Position numbers and translations under genes: made by a program
The notes under the pieces: model-generated
The model's input: only the letters and a program-made list of their open reading frames with translations
What the model was told of the DNA's origin: nothing
Databases searched by the model: none
Part shown: positions 45,015-52,992 of the stretch, piece after piece
Numbering within the stretch: the stretch's first letter is position 1
Layout: every line of letters begins with the position of its first letter
Source of the DNA: a candidate division KSB1 bacterium
Lineage (GTDB): Bacteria; Zhuqueibacterota; Zhuqueibacteria; Oleimicrobiales; Geothermoviventaceae
Length of the DNA: 60,812 nt
Assembly: GCA_034506315.1 (NCBI GenBank)
Contig: JAPDPT010000013.1
Location: forward strand, 1-60,812
Direction of reading: 5' to 3'

Positions 45015-45402
45015 CTTGCCTGCCCCGGCGCGGTTTGCGAGACCTTGGGAAAAGCTCCTCTTCCGAGATCCGGCGCGCGTCCGGAATGCTCGCCAGCGTG
45101 TCCCGGAGGGAGGCTGCGAACTGGGGGTCGTCCACCCCAATAGCGGCCACGAGGCCCCTGCCGAGAATTTGCCCCAATCGATTTCTGGTGGAGAAGGCCA
45201 CCACCGGAACCCCCGCGCGGAAGGCCTGGCTTGCCAGGTGGCGCACCGTCCACCGTGAGGCGTCCTGCGCGAAGATCAGCAGGCGGCAACGCCTCTTCCG
45301 CAGGGATGCCTCGATCGCGGATGATCCTATGGCAAGCCGTCCGGCTCGTCGGGCAAATCCCAGCAAGGCCTCAGCTTTGGGGACCAGATCGCTCCCGGAC
45401 AT
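45004..45402 (-). CDS. ylxQ: L7Ae-like ribosomal/RNA-binding protein (YlxQ)
   Basis: This 132-residue protein is about 30 residues longer than typical YlxQ because of a basic C-terminal tail. The L7Ae/L30e core is visible: LVPKAEALLGFARRAGRLAIG, then IEASLRKRRCRLLIFAQDAS. It probably binds K-turn RNA. It overlaps both neighbours: ylxR by 32 bases and nth by 11. In many Firmicutes ylxQ and ylxR lie between nusA and infB; here neither of those genes is present. Confidence 0.83.
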   Translation of the reverse strand: MSGSDLVPKAEALLGFARRAGRLAIGSSAIEASLRKRRCRLLIFAQDASRWTVRHLASQAFRAGVPVVAFSTRNRLGQILGRGLVAAIGVDDPQFAASLRDTLASIPDARRISEEELFPRSRKPRRGRQGAK

Positions 45403-45703
45403 ACTTCAACAGGGCCTCGTAAAATGCATCTTCCACCGACGTGCGCAGCGCCCGAGCCAGAGCGCCTCTTTTCTTCGCCTTTCGCACGCACTCTTCGTTC
45501 AGGCACAGGTAGGCACCGCGGCCCGGCGCTCGGAAGTGAGGATCAATCGCCACCTCGCCGCTCCGGTTGCGAGCAATGCGCAGGAAATCCGTCTTTGGCC
45601 CCTTACGACGACAGCCGACGCAGGTCCGCTCGGGGATATGGCTGGCCTTGGCTCGCAACCCCGCTCCCGTCGGTCTCTGACCACCCCTCGGTGTGTTGCT
45701 CAT
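45371..45703 (-). CDS. ylxR: YlxR family (DUF448) nucleic-acid-binding protein
   Basis: This 110-residue protein has the family core RTCVGCRRKGPKTDFLRI, followed by GRGAYLCLNEECVRKA with paired cysteines. YlxR proteins have been linked to RNase P and transcription in Firmicutes. The longer open frame to 45907 is an artefact of GC-rich reading through the neighbouring gene; the ATG at 45703 begins the family-like sequence. Its end overlaps ylxQ by 32 bases, so the two are coupled. Confidence 0.88.
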   Translation of the reverse strand: MSNTPRGGQRPTGAGLRAKASHIPERTCVGCRRKGPKTDFLRIARNRSGEVAIDPHFRAPGRGAYLCLNEECVRKAKKRGALARALRTSVEDAFYEALLKYVRERSGPQS

Positions 45704-45740
45704 CCGGCCTCGGCCCAGGACAGGCTGCCGCTCCGGACGT

Positions 45741-46295
45741 TCAGAACCGGTACGGCTTTGCCACGATCTCGCGAACGCGCACATCGAAAAATTTGTTCGA
45801 AGGCTGCGCATGGACAATGGCCACTGTGTCCGCGCCGCGCCCCGTTCCCGCCACGCAAACCACGTCCTCGGGCGGCACCGCCCCCGCGTCGCAGGCCATG
45901 CAGGCAATCTCCACGCAGACCTTGACCCCCTCGCCCAGGATTCGGAGGGCAGCGGAGATCAGGTCCAGCTCACTCCCGCCGAAGCGGTCGCGGATCGCGC
46001 GGTTGATTCCCCTTGTGGGCAGGGTCCCGGTGACCACCGCGACGCCCCTGGCGCGGAGCTCCTCCCGGATGCGCACATCGAATTCCTGCTCGCCAGGCTT
46101 GCGGAACCCCGTATTGTGGGTCACAACCACGAGCTGTACGCCTGGCGGGAGAGTTCGCTGCGCCGCCTTGCGCGCGGTTTCACCGGAGGTGGAGGCTACG
46201 ACGACGTAGCGCAGCCCGCGCTCCCGCGCTGTTTGGAACGCCAGGTCCAGGGCAGCCTCGGTGTTCTCCGGACCAGCCTCGCGGAACGTGATCAT
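45741..46295 (-). CDS. Pyruvate kinase alpha/beta (C-terminal-like) domain protein
   Basis: This is a 184-residue, stand-alone version of the pyruvate kinase C-terminal alpha/beta domain (YVVVASTSGETARKAAQR, then VVTHNTGF). No TIM-barrel catalytic domain is present. Similar proteins occur in archaea and thermophiles without a proven function; binding of a phosphorylated effector is plausible. The ATG overlaps the preceding gene's TGA by four bases (ATGA) after a GGAGGTG site. The longer frame up to 46646 is out of frame with that gene's coding sense and was rejected. Confidence 0.83.
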   Translation of the reverse strand: MITFREAGPENTEAALDLAFQTARERGLRYVVVASTSGETARKAAQRTLPPGVQLVVVTHNTGFRKPGEQEFDVRIREELRARGVAVVTGTLPTRGINRAIRDRFGGSELDLISAALRILGEGVKVCVEIACMACDAGAVPPEDVVCVAGTGRGADTVAIVHAQPSNKFFDVRVREIVAKPYRF

Positions 46296-47275
46296 CGAGT
46301 ACCCTTCACCTCCACCAGCCCTTGTAGACGACGGAGGACCTTCACATAGCCCTCCAGGAAATCCTCGAACACGAGTTCGACGGTCCGCAGGGACTTCACC
46401 AGACCGGCGCTCTGACCCGCCTCGATGAGGCCTTCGGCCAGCTCGCCGTCCACGATGGCCATTCGTGCTCGCCCCTCCTGGAGGATCTCGCGCAGCTGCG
46501 GCTCCTGGGCGCCGCGCTGCTCCGCACGCAAGAGCTGCTCCGCCAACGCGTTCCGGATCACCCTGGTGGGGATCAGGCTCCGGGTCACCACAACCGTGGC
46601 CGCGTCCTCGGCCCTGACGATCGCGTTCTTGTAGTAGATGCTGCAATTGGCCTCGACGGTGGCCGCAAAACGCGTCCCCACCTGCACTCCCTCGGCACCC
46701 AGCGCGAGGGCGGCTACGAAACCACGGGCATCCGCAATGCCGCCGGCGGCAATGACCGGGACGCTGACCGCATCCACCACCTGCGGGACCAGGGTGATGG
46801 TGCCGATTTCCTCGCGCCCGACATGACCTCCGGCTTCAAACCCCTCGGCCACCACCGCATCCACGCCTGCGCGCTCGGCCCGCACCGCCTGGCGGACATT
46901 GGAAACCACGTGGACCACCGTCACGCCCTTCTCTTTAAGCTGCGGCGTAAACACCGCCGGATTGCCGGCTGAGGTAAATATGATCTTCACCTCCAGATCC
47001 AGGCACACGCGGATGAGCTTAGGGGCGTCGCTCCGCGTCAAAGGCACGTTCACGGCGAAAGGCTTGGAGGTCCCAGCCCGAACAGCCGCAATCTCCCCGT
47101 GGAGCTGAGACGGACTCATCGATCCCGCGCCCAAGACGCCGAGACCGCCGGCCTCGCACACCGGCACCACCAGGTGGTGGTCCGCAACCCAGGACATCCC
47201 CCCCTGGATGATCGGGTACTCAATGCCGAACAGTTCCGTGACCCGCGTTTTGAACTTGGGCAGCTTCTTCGCCAT
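46292..47275 (-). CDS. Nitronate monooxygenase / FabK-like flavin oxidoreductase
   Basis: This 327-residue FMN TIM-barrel protein matches the 2-nitropropane dioxygenase/enoyl-reductase II family. The N-terminal TELFGIEYPIIQGGMSWVAD and the later EGFEAGGHVG flavin-binding segment are seen, followed by AAGGIADARGFVAALALGAEGVQVGTRF. The family includes nitronate monooxygenases and the enoyl-ACP reductase FabK. The C-terminal 60 residues are helical. It is directly coupled to the pyruvate-kinase-domain gene. The true substrate cannot be told from motifs. Confidence 0.88.
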   Translation of the reverse strand: MAKKLPKFKTRVTELFGIEYPIIQGGMSWVADHHLVVPVCEAGGLGVLGAGSMSPSQLHGEIAAVRAGTSKPFAVNVPLTRSDAPKLIRVCLDLEVKIIFTSAGNPAVFTPQLKEKGVTVVHVVSNVRQAVRAERAGVDAVVAEGFEAGGHVGREEIGTITLVPQVVDAVSVPVIAAGGIADARGFVAALALGAEGVQVGTRFAATVEANCSIYYKNAIVRAEDAATVVVTRSLIPTRVIRNALAEQLLRAEQRGAQEPQLREILQEGRARMAIVDGELAEGLIEAGQSAGLVKSLRTVELVFEDFLEGYVKVLRRLQGLVEVKGTR

Positions 47276-47307
47276 CGTTCATCCCTTCTGGAGCCGGCCG
47301 TCCGGCC

Positions 47308-48240
47308 TCACTCTCCGCTCAAGAGTTCAAGCGGGACCTCACTGACGCGGATGAGCCTCACCTCCCCCGCCCGGAGCCGTCGCCATTGCACGCGGACACA
47401 CCCTCCCCACGGGTCGAAGTCGGTTAGCACCCCAATCCCCAGGCAGCGACCATATTCGGATTCCAGCGCGCAGAGGCGGCGTTGCTCAAACTCGGCTGTC
47501 CGGCCTCCGAACGTCGCAAGGGAGGGGTCCGGCTCCGGGTACCGGACAAGCACCTCCCGTCCCTCCAAGGGCACAAGGCGGTCAACCTGCGCTACCACCG
47601 TGGGGCGTCGAAATTCTTCCTCCTCGGCACGGGCCAGGTAGGTCTGGAGCAACCCGATCCGATATGCTCTTCTCTCCTCACGCGTCCGCATTCGGACGCC
47701 GGGCGGCACATCGACCAGGAGCGTCGACCAATCGTTCGATAGCAGGATCATCTGCAAGAGCGCGGTCCCCTGGAGGTCCCTCCGGAAAACCACCACGTGA
47801 TTGGGGCGCAGGCAGTGGAGTTTGGCCATCTTGAGCTGGAAGCCATCCCGTCCCCGAACCAGGCCGGTGGTGTCGACGATGACCATCTGAGCACCACGGG
47901 ACAGGGCCGCCATCACCAGACGAAAGGTTCCAGCCACGCATTCCGTCAGGTGGCGGGAAGGCGAAAAGCTCCCCACAAACCAGAGATCCTCTTCTGGCCC
48001 TAACCCTGCCGACTGGAACCAGGCCCATCCGATACAGCCAGGAGGGCCTACACGGGACTGGCCGACGTCAGCGTCCACCAGCGCGGTTCGGAGACCCTGG
48101 TCGACGGCTTGCCGCCCCAGGTAGGTGCAGAAGGTGCTTTTCCCCGAGTCGGGACCGCCCAGCACAGCTACCACGCCGGGCGAGCTGAGGATCTGCCGCG
48201 CGGCCGCCCGCCAGTCCTCGGGGATCTGTAGCTCGGCCAT
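47308..48240 (-). CDS. Clp1/Grc3-type polynucleotide 5'-kinase
   Basis: This 310-residue P-loop protein shows the archaeal-type polynucleotide-kinase pattern. Walker A is LGGPDSGKSTF at residues 27-37, and the following LVDADVGQSRVGPPG is typical of Clp1/Grc3. The C-terminal half (VPLEGREVLVRYPEPD) is beta-rich. The enzyme transfers phosphate from a nucleotide to a 5'-hydroxyl of RNA or DNA. The start is ATG 48240; a TTG 12 bases upstream is a possible alternative. Neighbours are plsC and a nitronate-monooxygenase-like gene, and no RNA ligase is present. Confidence 0.82.
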   Translation of the reverse strand: MAELQIPEDWRAAARQILSSPGVVAVLGGPDSGKSTFCTYLGRQAVDQGLRTALVDADVGQSRVGPPGCIGWAWFQSAGLGPEEDLWFVGSFSPSRHLTECVAGTFRLVMAALSRGAQMVIVDTTGLVRGRDGFQLKMAKLHCLRPNHVVVFRRDLQGTALLQMILLSNDWSTLLVDVPPGVRMRTREERRAYRIGLLQTYLARAEEEEFRRPTVVAQVDRLVPLEGREVLVRYPEPDPSLATFGGRTAEFEQRRLCALESEYGRCLGIGVLTDFDPWGGCVRVQWRRLRAGEVRLIRVSEVPLELLSGE

Positions 48241-48292
48241 CGCCCCAGCCAAACTTCTGCAACTGGTCTGCCGTTCCTGTCCCCGAACCGTG

Positions 48293-49108
48293 TCACGGAT
48301 CCGAATTGGGGACTCGGACCGATCTCAGCCCCTTGTTTTCTGGAGGGACCTCGCCGGATCCTCCCGGAGCCTGCCCTTCCTCCAGGAGCTTCTCGATCGC
48401 TTCCCGCACGCGTGTGCGCAGGTGGGAGGCATCGAAGGCAGACGCCTCCGCAGGCATCATCGGGCTACCAATCCGGAGTCTTACCACGCCGGGCGAAATG
48501 CGCAATGACCCCTTGCGGCAGATCTCGTACGCACCCACGAGAGCCACGGGGACAATGGGCACCTGGGCTTCCCGAGCGAAGGCAAACGGGGCTCTCGTAA
48601 AAGGCAGCAGTGTTCCGTCCCGGGTTCTGTGGCCTTCTGGGAGGACAGCCACAGACACCCCGCGCCGGAGCTGCTCCGCAGCCTTTCGGTAGCTCCGGTG
48701 GAAGCCACGGCCATAACTTTGCTCGATGGGCACATTGCCGATACGCCGGATCACCCATCCGTAGACGGGCCAGCGGAAATGGGAAGCCAGCTCCACACCG
48801 CGCACGGGCCCCGGCAGGTACCCTCCGTAGATCAGGGGATCGAGGATATTGACGTGGTTGCCGAGGAATAGACAGGGCAGAACCTCCCGCTGTACGGACC
48901 CTTCCACCCGTACCCTCACCCCGCACACACGCAGAAGCGTCCGGCATGCCCACTTGAGGAATGGATCGTACACACGCAACGGCAACAGCAAAGCTGCAAC
49001 CAGAACCGCCAGGGCCAGCACCGTGAAGAGGGCAAGCCCGACGGTCCAACACCAGCCGGTGCTGAGCACCGGGATCAAGCGAACACAGGTAGAGCGCCAG
49101 GCAGACAT
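48293..49108 (-). CDS. plsC: 1-acyl-sn-glycerol-3-phosphate acyltransferase family protein
   Basis: This is a 271-residue protein with an N-terminal membrane segment near residues 23-45. The acyltransferase motif NHVNILDP (His 85 to Asp 90) and the later LPEGHRTRDG box are present. It acylates lysophosphatidate to phosphatidate. It overlaps the upstream lipid kinase by 34 bases, and together they could channel diacylglycerol to phosphatidate. The start is the first in-frame ATG; later TTG and GTG codons would shorten it by about ten residues. Confidence 0.9.
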   Translation of the reverse strand: MSAWRSTCVRLIPVLSTGWCWTVGLALFTVLALAVLVAALLLPLRVYDPFLKWACRTLLRVCGVRVRVEGSVQREVLPCLFLGNHVNILDPLIYGGYLPGPVRGVELASHFRWPVYGWVIRRIGNVPIEQSYGRGFHRSYRKAAEQLRRGVSVAVLPEGHRTRDGTLLPFTRAPFAFAREAQVPIVPVALVGAYEICRKGSLRISPGVVRLRIGSPMMPAEASAFDASHLRTRVREAIEKLLEEGQAPGGSGEVPPENKGLRSVRVPNSDP

Positions 49109-49962
49109 CGAAAGTGAATCGGCGTCGTTCCCATCACTTCGCCGTCCGGCGATAGCCGGCGGGGCGGGTCCATGGCGATTTCACCTTCGCAGCCGCGAAG
49201 CGTTTCCACTTCGGGCAGGCTGAGATGGGTGCCTCGAAATACCTTCGGAAACACACGCAGCAGTCGCAAGGCAGCCATCGGGCGACAGATGAGCAGATCC
49301 ACCTGACCATCGTCCAGTATGGCCATAGGCGCCAGGAGCATGTTCCCCGCCGTGTAGCGGGAATTACAGAGCTCCACGAAGAGGCTCTCCGTGTGGACTT
49401 GGCGTCCGTCCAACGACACGGTGGTGCGGGAGGTGCAAAGCCGTGCTGTCTCCAGCACGACACTCACGGCGTACGCCAGCTTCCCCATGGCTTTGTATCG
49501 GAAGGAGCGGGCATTGATGTCCGACACAAATCCGATGCCCATCATATTGGCGAAATAGAGGACCTCGGACCCGGACTGGTACCGGATGAGGTCGATGGCT
49601 TTGACGCGGGCCTTTTCAATGGCCTTAAGCGCCGAAGCCGCCCCTTTGGGATACAGATCCCGGGAGAGAGAGTTGCCCGTTCCCACGGGCACCTGCCCGA
49701 TGGGCAAGGGGATCTCTCCAAACCGCCTCACCAAGGCGTTGATCACCTCAAACAGCGTTCCGTCCCCTCCGATGGCCACCAGTCCATCCCAGGAGGATGG
49801 ACCGTGCCAGTTGGCAACAAGCTGGTAGACATGGCCCGGATGCTGGGAGTAAGCCACTTCGACCTCGATCCCCGCCTGCCGGAGATACCTGATGTAGCTT
49901 CTGGACTTTTTTCTGCCTTTCCCACTGCCTGCAGCCGGGTTAACCACCGCCCAAATCCGCAT
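49075..49962 (-). CDS. Diacylglycerol kinase-like lipid kinase
   Basis: This 295-residue protein of the DagK/YegS/sphingosine kinase family has VVNPAAGSGKGRKKS near the N-terminus. The nucleotide-binding GGDGTLFEVINALV segment lies at about residues 84-97, with PVGTGNSLSRD following. It phosphorylates a lipid, most likely diacylglycerol. It is cytoplasmic and membrane-associated. It overlaps plsC by 34 bases. It is the first gene of a long minus-strand run after an intrinsic hairpin at 50013-50031. Confidence 0.9.
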   Translation of the reverse strand: MRIWAVVNPAAGSGKGRKKSRSYIRYLRQAGIEVEVAYSQHPGHVYQLVANWHGPSSWDGLVAIGGDGTLFEVINALVRRFGEIPLPIGQVPVGTGNSLSRDLYPKGAASALKAIEKARVKAIDLIRYQSGSEVLYFANMMGIGFVSDINARSFRYKAMGKLAYAVSVVLETARLCTSRTTVSLDGRQVHTESLFVELCNSRYTAGNMLLAPMAILDDGQVDLLICRPMAALRLLRVFPKVFRGTHLSLPEVETLRGCEGEIAMDPPRRLSPDGEVMGTTPIHFRCLPGALPVFA

Positions 49963-50012
49963 CGGCGGACTCCCCTATCTCTCCTTCCTTCGCTCGGTGC
50001 CAAACTACGCCA

Positions 50013-50031
50013 AAGCCCCCAGCGGGGGCTT
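50013..50031 (-). terminator. Terminator-like hairpin after the ferritin-like gene
   Basis: A perfect 8-bp stem (50013-50020 with 50024-50031) closes a three-base loop. On the minus strand it is followed by a short TTTGG stretch rather than a long T run, so termination may be modest. It lies 78 bases beyond the stop of the ferritin-like gene and before the lipid-kinase start. Confidence 0.6.
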
Positions 50032-50108
50032 AGCAAGTGGCGAAGCTAAATTTCCCGGGCCCCCCACACCCAAAGGCCCTCCCTCCTTCCTAAACCGAAA
50101 ACCGCCGG

Positions 50109-50591
50109 TCAGGACGCCAGTTGCTCTCGGATCTCGGTAAGTTCGATTAGATGGTCTTCCTCCTCCCTTACGGTTGCGTCGACAAAGGCCAGGTCCTGCT
50201 CCGGGCAATGCTTCCGGAGCTCCTGCAGAAGGAGGAGGGTGTTCTTTTCCATCTGGAGGGCAAGCTCCACCGCCTGCAGATCGCTTTGCGCTTCGGTGGC
50301 CATCTTCCGCGCCGCGGCGTCGTCCGGGAACGTCCGGTTGCGCAGGAGGGCTCGGACGTAGGCGTCGTACTCTCCAGGGTAGCTCTCCACGGAGTGGTGG
50401 GGTTCAAGTTCGGTGAGCCATTTCCGGAAGCGTTCCTCGTGCCGTTTTTCCTGCTGGGCGATGCGCTCCGCTGCTTCGCGGAGTCTGCTGCTCTTTGCAG
50501 AGGAGGCCAGAGCCTTGTAGAACTCGTATCCGTTGCGCTCTTCCGTGACGTTCATCGCCACGATCTCGCTGGCCAAGAAGAGGTTCGCCAT
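50109..50591 (-). CDS. Ferritin-like (rubrerythrin-type) diiron protein
   Basis: This 160-residue helical protein has metal-ligand patterns near residues 20-27 (EERNGYEF) and 48-57 (QQEKRHEERF) and late in the chain (REEEDHLIEL), the four-helix arrangement of rubrerythrins and ferritins. There is no rubredoxin domain. It may handle iron or peroxide stress in an anaerobe. A strong promoter lies 60 bases upstream and GGAGG precedes the ATG. It follows the selB/selC pair, with an independent promoter. Confidence 0.85.
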   Translation of the reverse strand: MANLFLASEIVAMNVTEERNGYEFYKALASSAKSSRLREAAERIAQQEKRHEERFRKWLTELEPHHSVESYPGEYDAYVRALLRNRTFPDDAAARKMATEAQSDLQAVELALQMEKNTLLLLQELRKHCPEQDLAFVDATVREEEDHLIELTEIREQLAS

Positions 50592-50649
50592 TTCCTCCTC
50601 CCTTCGGGCATTGGTCGTCCCTCCTTCGCTCACCCCCGGCCGGCCCGGC

Positions 50650-50678
50650 AATTTAGACGAACCCGCCCTGAATGTCAA
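50650..50678 (-). promoter_or_regulatory. Strong sigma70-type promoter of the ferritin-like gene
   Basis: On the minus strand the -35 is TTGACA (50678-50673, perfect), then 17 bases and the -10 TAAATT (50655-50650). The leader CCTTGACATTCAG is shared exactly with the folK promoter. The transcript would have a leader of about 50 bases before the ATG at 50591. Confidence 0.78.
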
Positions 50679-50761
50679 GGAGAAAGCCGTACCGCGGGCT
50701 GGAAGCCCAGGAAGTCCGTACCCTTCCCTTGCGGCGGCTCGGATCGGCCGGCAAGGGGTAC

Positions 50762-50795
50762 AAAAAGAGAGGGCAGCCCCGGGGGGCTACCCTCT
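50762..50795 (-). terminator. Intrinsic terminator after tRNA-Sec
   Basis: The minus strand has a 13-position stem (50783-50795 with 50768-50780, one mismatched pair) and then a T run at 50766-50762. Its first base is the last base of the encoded CCA end, so the hairpin begins at the tRNA 3' end. It ends the selB-selC transcript before the ferritin promoter. Confidence 0.88.
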
Positions 50796-50893
50796 GGCGG
50801 GAATGTGTGGGAATCGAACCCACCCCCCGACGCCGGTGCGTCGGGGCAACGGATTTGAAGTCCGCGGGGCCCACCAGGTGCCCTTCCATTCCC
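50795..50893 (-). tRNA. selC: tRNA-Sec (UCA anticodon)
   Basis: Ninety-nine bases fold as selenocysteine tRNA. The acceptor stem is long, with seven clear pairs and an eighth G-A apposition. The anticodon loop CTTCAAA carries UCA at 50858-50856. The variable arm is a perfect 9-bp stem (50838-50846 with 50825-50833), and the T-arm has TTCGATT. The 3' end has discriminator G and an encoded CCA. Length, long variable arm and anticodon exclude tRNA-Ser or tRNA-Leu. It lies 110 bases downstream of selB on the same strand and ends in an intrinsic terminator, so it is probably cotranscribed. Confidence 0.95.
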
Positions 50894-51003
50894 TGCGCCG
50901 TAACGCCGAGGAACAGTCGAAATCTATCCGCCGTCGGCTTGAAATGCAAGGCATTTCGGGAAGGTTGGACCCTTTGTCGTCGCAAGTGGGCAGGTTCCCC
51001 CCG

Positions 51004-52932
51004 TCAACTGCCGGCTTGACCGGCCAGCCGGCGGACATCACCGACGCGCTCCGTAACTCCCATCTCGTCGAAGCGTAAAAGGAGTCCCAAAGCGTAGCGG
51101 CGTGTGGTCCCCAGGAGCTCCCGGAACTCGCTCACCGTAATTTCCCCCCGCTCGGTGCAATACTGACGCAACAGCTCTTGCGCCTGTCGGACGCGGCCCA
51201 TTTCCAGATACAGGTCCGCCTCGATCCGCACTACCTCCCCCTTTGCTTCCAGCGCCCCAAGAAGATTGGTCAGACGAGAAACGGGCACGGCAAGCCTCGC
51301 CGCCATGTCCGGAACCGAGGGTGGCGAATAGCCACCTTCCTCCAATTCGTGGAGGACACGTCGCCGCAGCTCTTCTTCCTCCGGCGTGAGGCGCACAGTG
51401 TGTTCCGGCAGGCGAAGGAGCCCCCCTTGCTGTACAAGGAGACCCGCTTGCACCAGCCGCTCCACAGCGGCTTCGAAAAGCGAGATGTCCACCTGGCCAG
51501 GAAGGGATTCTTGAGCCTCCGATCGGTTCATCCCCTCCCGCAGGGGTTGATCGGCATGGTAGCGGCGAACCACCTCCAGCAGGAGCGATTCGACCTCCTG
51601 CAGCGCCTCTTGGTGGACAAACCCGTCCCGTCCTCCCCTCTTGATTCGAACGACCGTCCCCTTGCGGACCAGACCGTCCACGACCGCCTGGAGCTGATCG
51701 GGGTGAGTGGTCAGTTGCTGGGCCAGGGTTCGCAGCTCAACCGGCTGCCGGCCGGCACGTCGGATCCGCGCCGCGACGGCCCGCTCCAAGTCCAGGCTGG
51801 CTTGCTCCGAAAGAAATGCGACCGTCCCGGTCTCCTTCCGATCGAAGCGCGCGGGGTAAAGATCGAGGATCACGCCCCCTCCGATGGTCACAAGGGGTGA
51901 ATAGCTGCGCACTACAAACGGCGCACCCCACTGGGACACCACCTTCTCCTCCAGGCGGAGTTCGGCCAGGCATTCCTCGCCGGGCAACACCTGCTCCCGG
52001 CCGAGAAGCCTCACCCTGCACAGGTATTCCCCCGTCCCCAGATGGAGACGTACCCGAGCCAGCTGCTGCAAAGGACGGGGGGCAGAAGGGAGGAGCCGAA
52101 AGGAAACGTGCAGGCGATCGGTGGGGACGTAGTAACCCGGCTCCACCAGCACATCGCCCCGCTCGATGACCTCCTTCTCCACACCCAGGAGATTGATGCC
52201 GGCCCGCTCGGCCACCCCAACCCGCTCCACCGGCTTGCCGTGGCGTTGAATGGACCGCACCCGCACTTCCAGCCCCTTCGGCTGGATTTCGAGCCGATCG
52301 CCGACCCGTACCCGTCCGCTGAGCACGGAGCCGGTCACCACGGTCCCAAAGCCCCTGAGCACGAAGGCGCGATCGATGGGCATGAAGAACAAACCCCGGT
52401 CCGCGCGCTCCGGCAGCTCCTCCATTGCCCGATCGATCTCTTGCCGGAGCGCGTCTATCCCCTCCCCGGTTACGGCGGAAACACGAACGATGGGAGCCGA
52501 TTCCAGAAAAGTTCCCCGCACCAGCTCCCGGACCTCGCCCTCCACCAGCTCGAGCCACTCGCGCTCGACCAGGTCGATCTTGTTCAGCACGATGATACCC
52601 CGGCGCACCCGCAGCAGATCGAGGATTTCCAGATGCTCCCGGGTCTGGGGCATAACCCCGTCGTCAGCGGCAACGACGAAGAGCACAAGATCAATCGTGC
52701 TGACCCCGGCCACCATGTTCTTGATGAACCGTTCGTGGCCGGGGACATCGATGATCGCCGCCTTGTCGCTCAGGTAGGCAAATCCCAGGTCGATGGTAAG
52801 GCCCCTTTCCTTTTCCTCCTTGAGCCGGTCCGGATCGGTTCCGGTCAGGGCCTTCACGAGGCTGGACTTGCCGTGATCGACGTGGCCGGCGGTTCCGATG
52901 ATGGCACGACGGGGCGACGCGTCGGAGCTCAT
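51004..52932 (-). CDS. selB: Selenocysteine-specific elongation factor
   Basis: This 642-residue SelB has GTPase motif GHVDHGKSS at 16-24, then [11 protein letters not shown] (switch region), [11 protein letters not shown] and NKIDLVE. Domains II and III follow. The C-terminal third contains winged-helix repeats for binding the mRNA SECIS hairpin. The start at 52932 has AGGGGA five bases upstream; the longer frame to 52971 was rejected. Its neighbour is tRNA-Sec. selA and selD are not in the window. Confidence 0.95.
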   Translation of the reverse strand: MSSDASPRRAIIGTAGHVDHGKSSLVKALTGTDPDRLKEEKERGLTIDLGFAYLSDKAAIIDVPGHERFIKNMVAGVSTIDLVLFVVAADDGVMPQTREHLEILDLLRVRRGIIVLNKIDLVEREWLELVEGEVRELVRGTFLESAPIVRVSAVTGEGIDALRQEIDRAMEELPERADRGLFFMPIDRAFVLRGFGTVVTGSVLSGRVRVGDRLEIQPKGLEVRVRSIQRHGKPVERVGVAERAGINLLGVEKEVIERGDVLVEPGYYVPTDRLHVSFRLLPSAPRPLQQLARVRLHLGTGEYLCRVRLLGREQVLPGEECLAELRLEEKVVSQWGAPFVVRSYSPLVTIGGGVILDLYPARFDRKETGTVAFLSEQASLDLERAVAARIRRAGRQPVELRTLAQQLTTHPDQLQAVVDGLVRKGTVVRIKRGGRDGFVHQEALQEVESLLLEVVRRYHADQPLREGMNRSEAQESLPGQVDISLFEAAVERLVQAGLLVQQGGLLRLPEHTVRLTPEEEELRRRVLHELEEGGYSPPSVPDMAARLAVPVSRLTNLLGALEAKGEVVRIEADLYLEMGRVRQAQELLRQYCTERGEITVSEFRELLGTTRRYALGLLLRFDEMGVTERVGDVRRLAGQAGS

Positions 52933-52992
52933 GCTTCCCCTTCCACCTCCGCGGTTCCGGGTCCAAGCCACCTTCGCTCGGGCACTTGAGGA

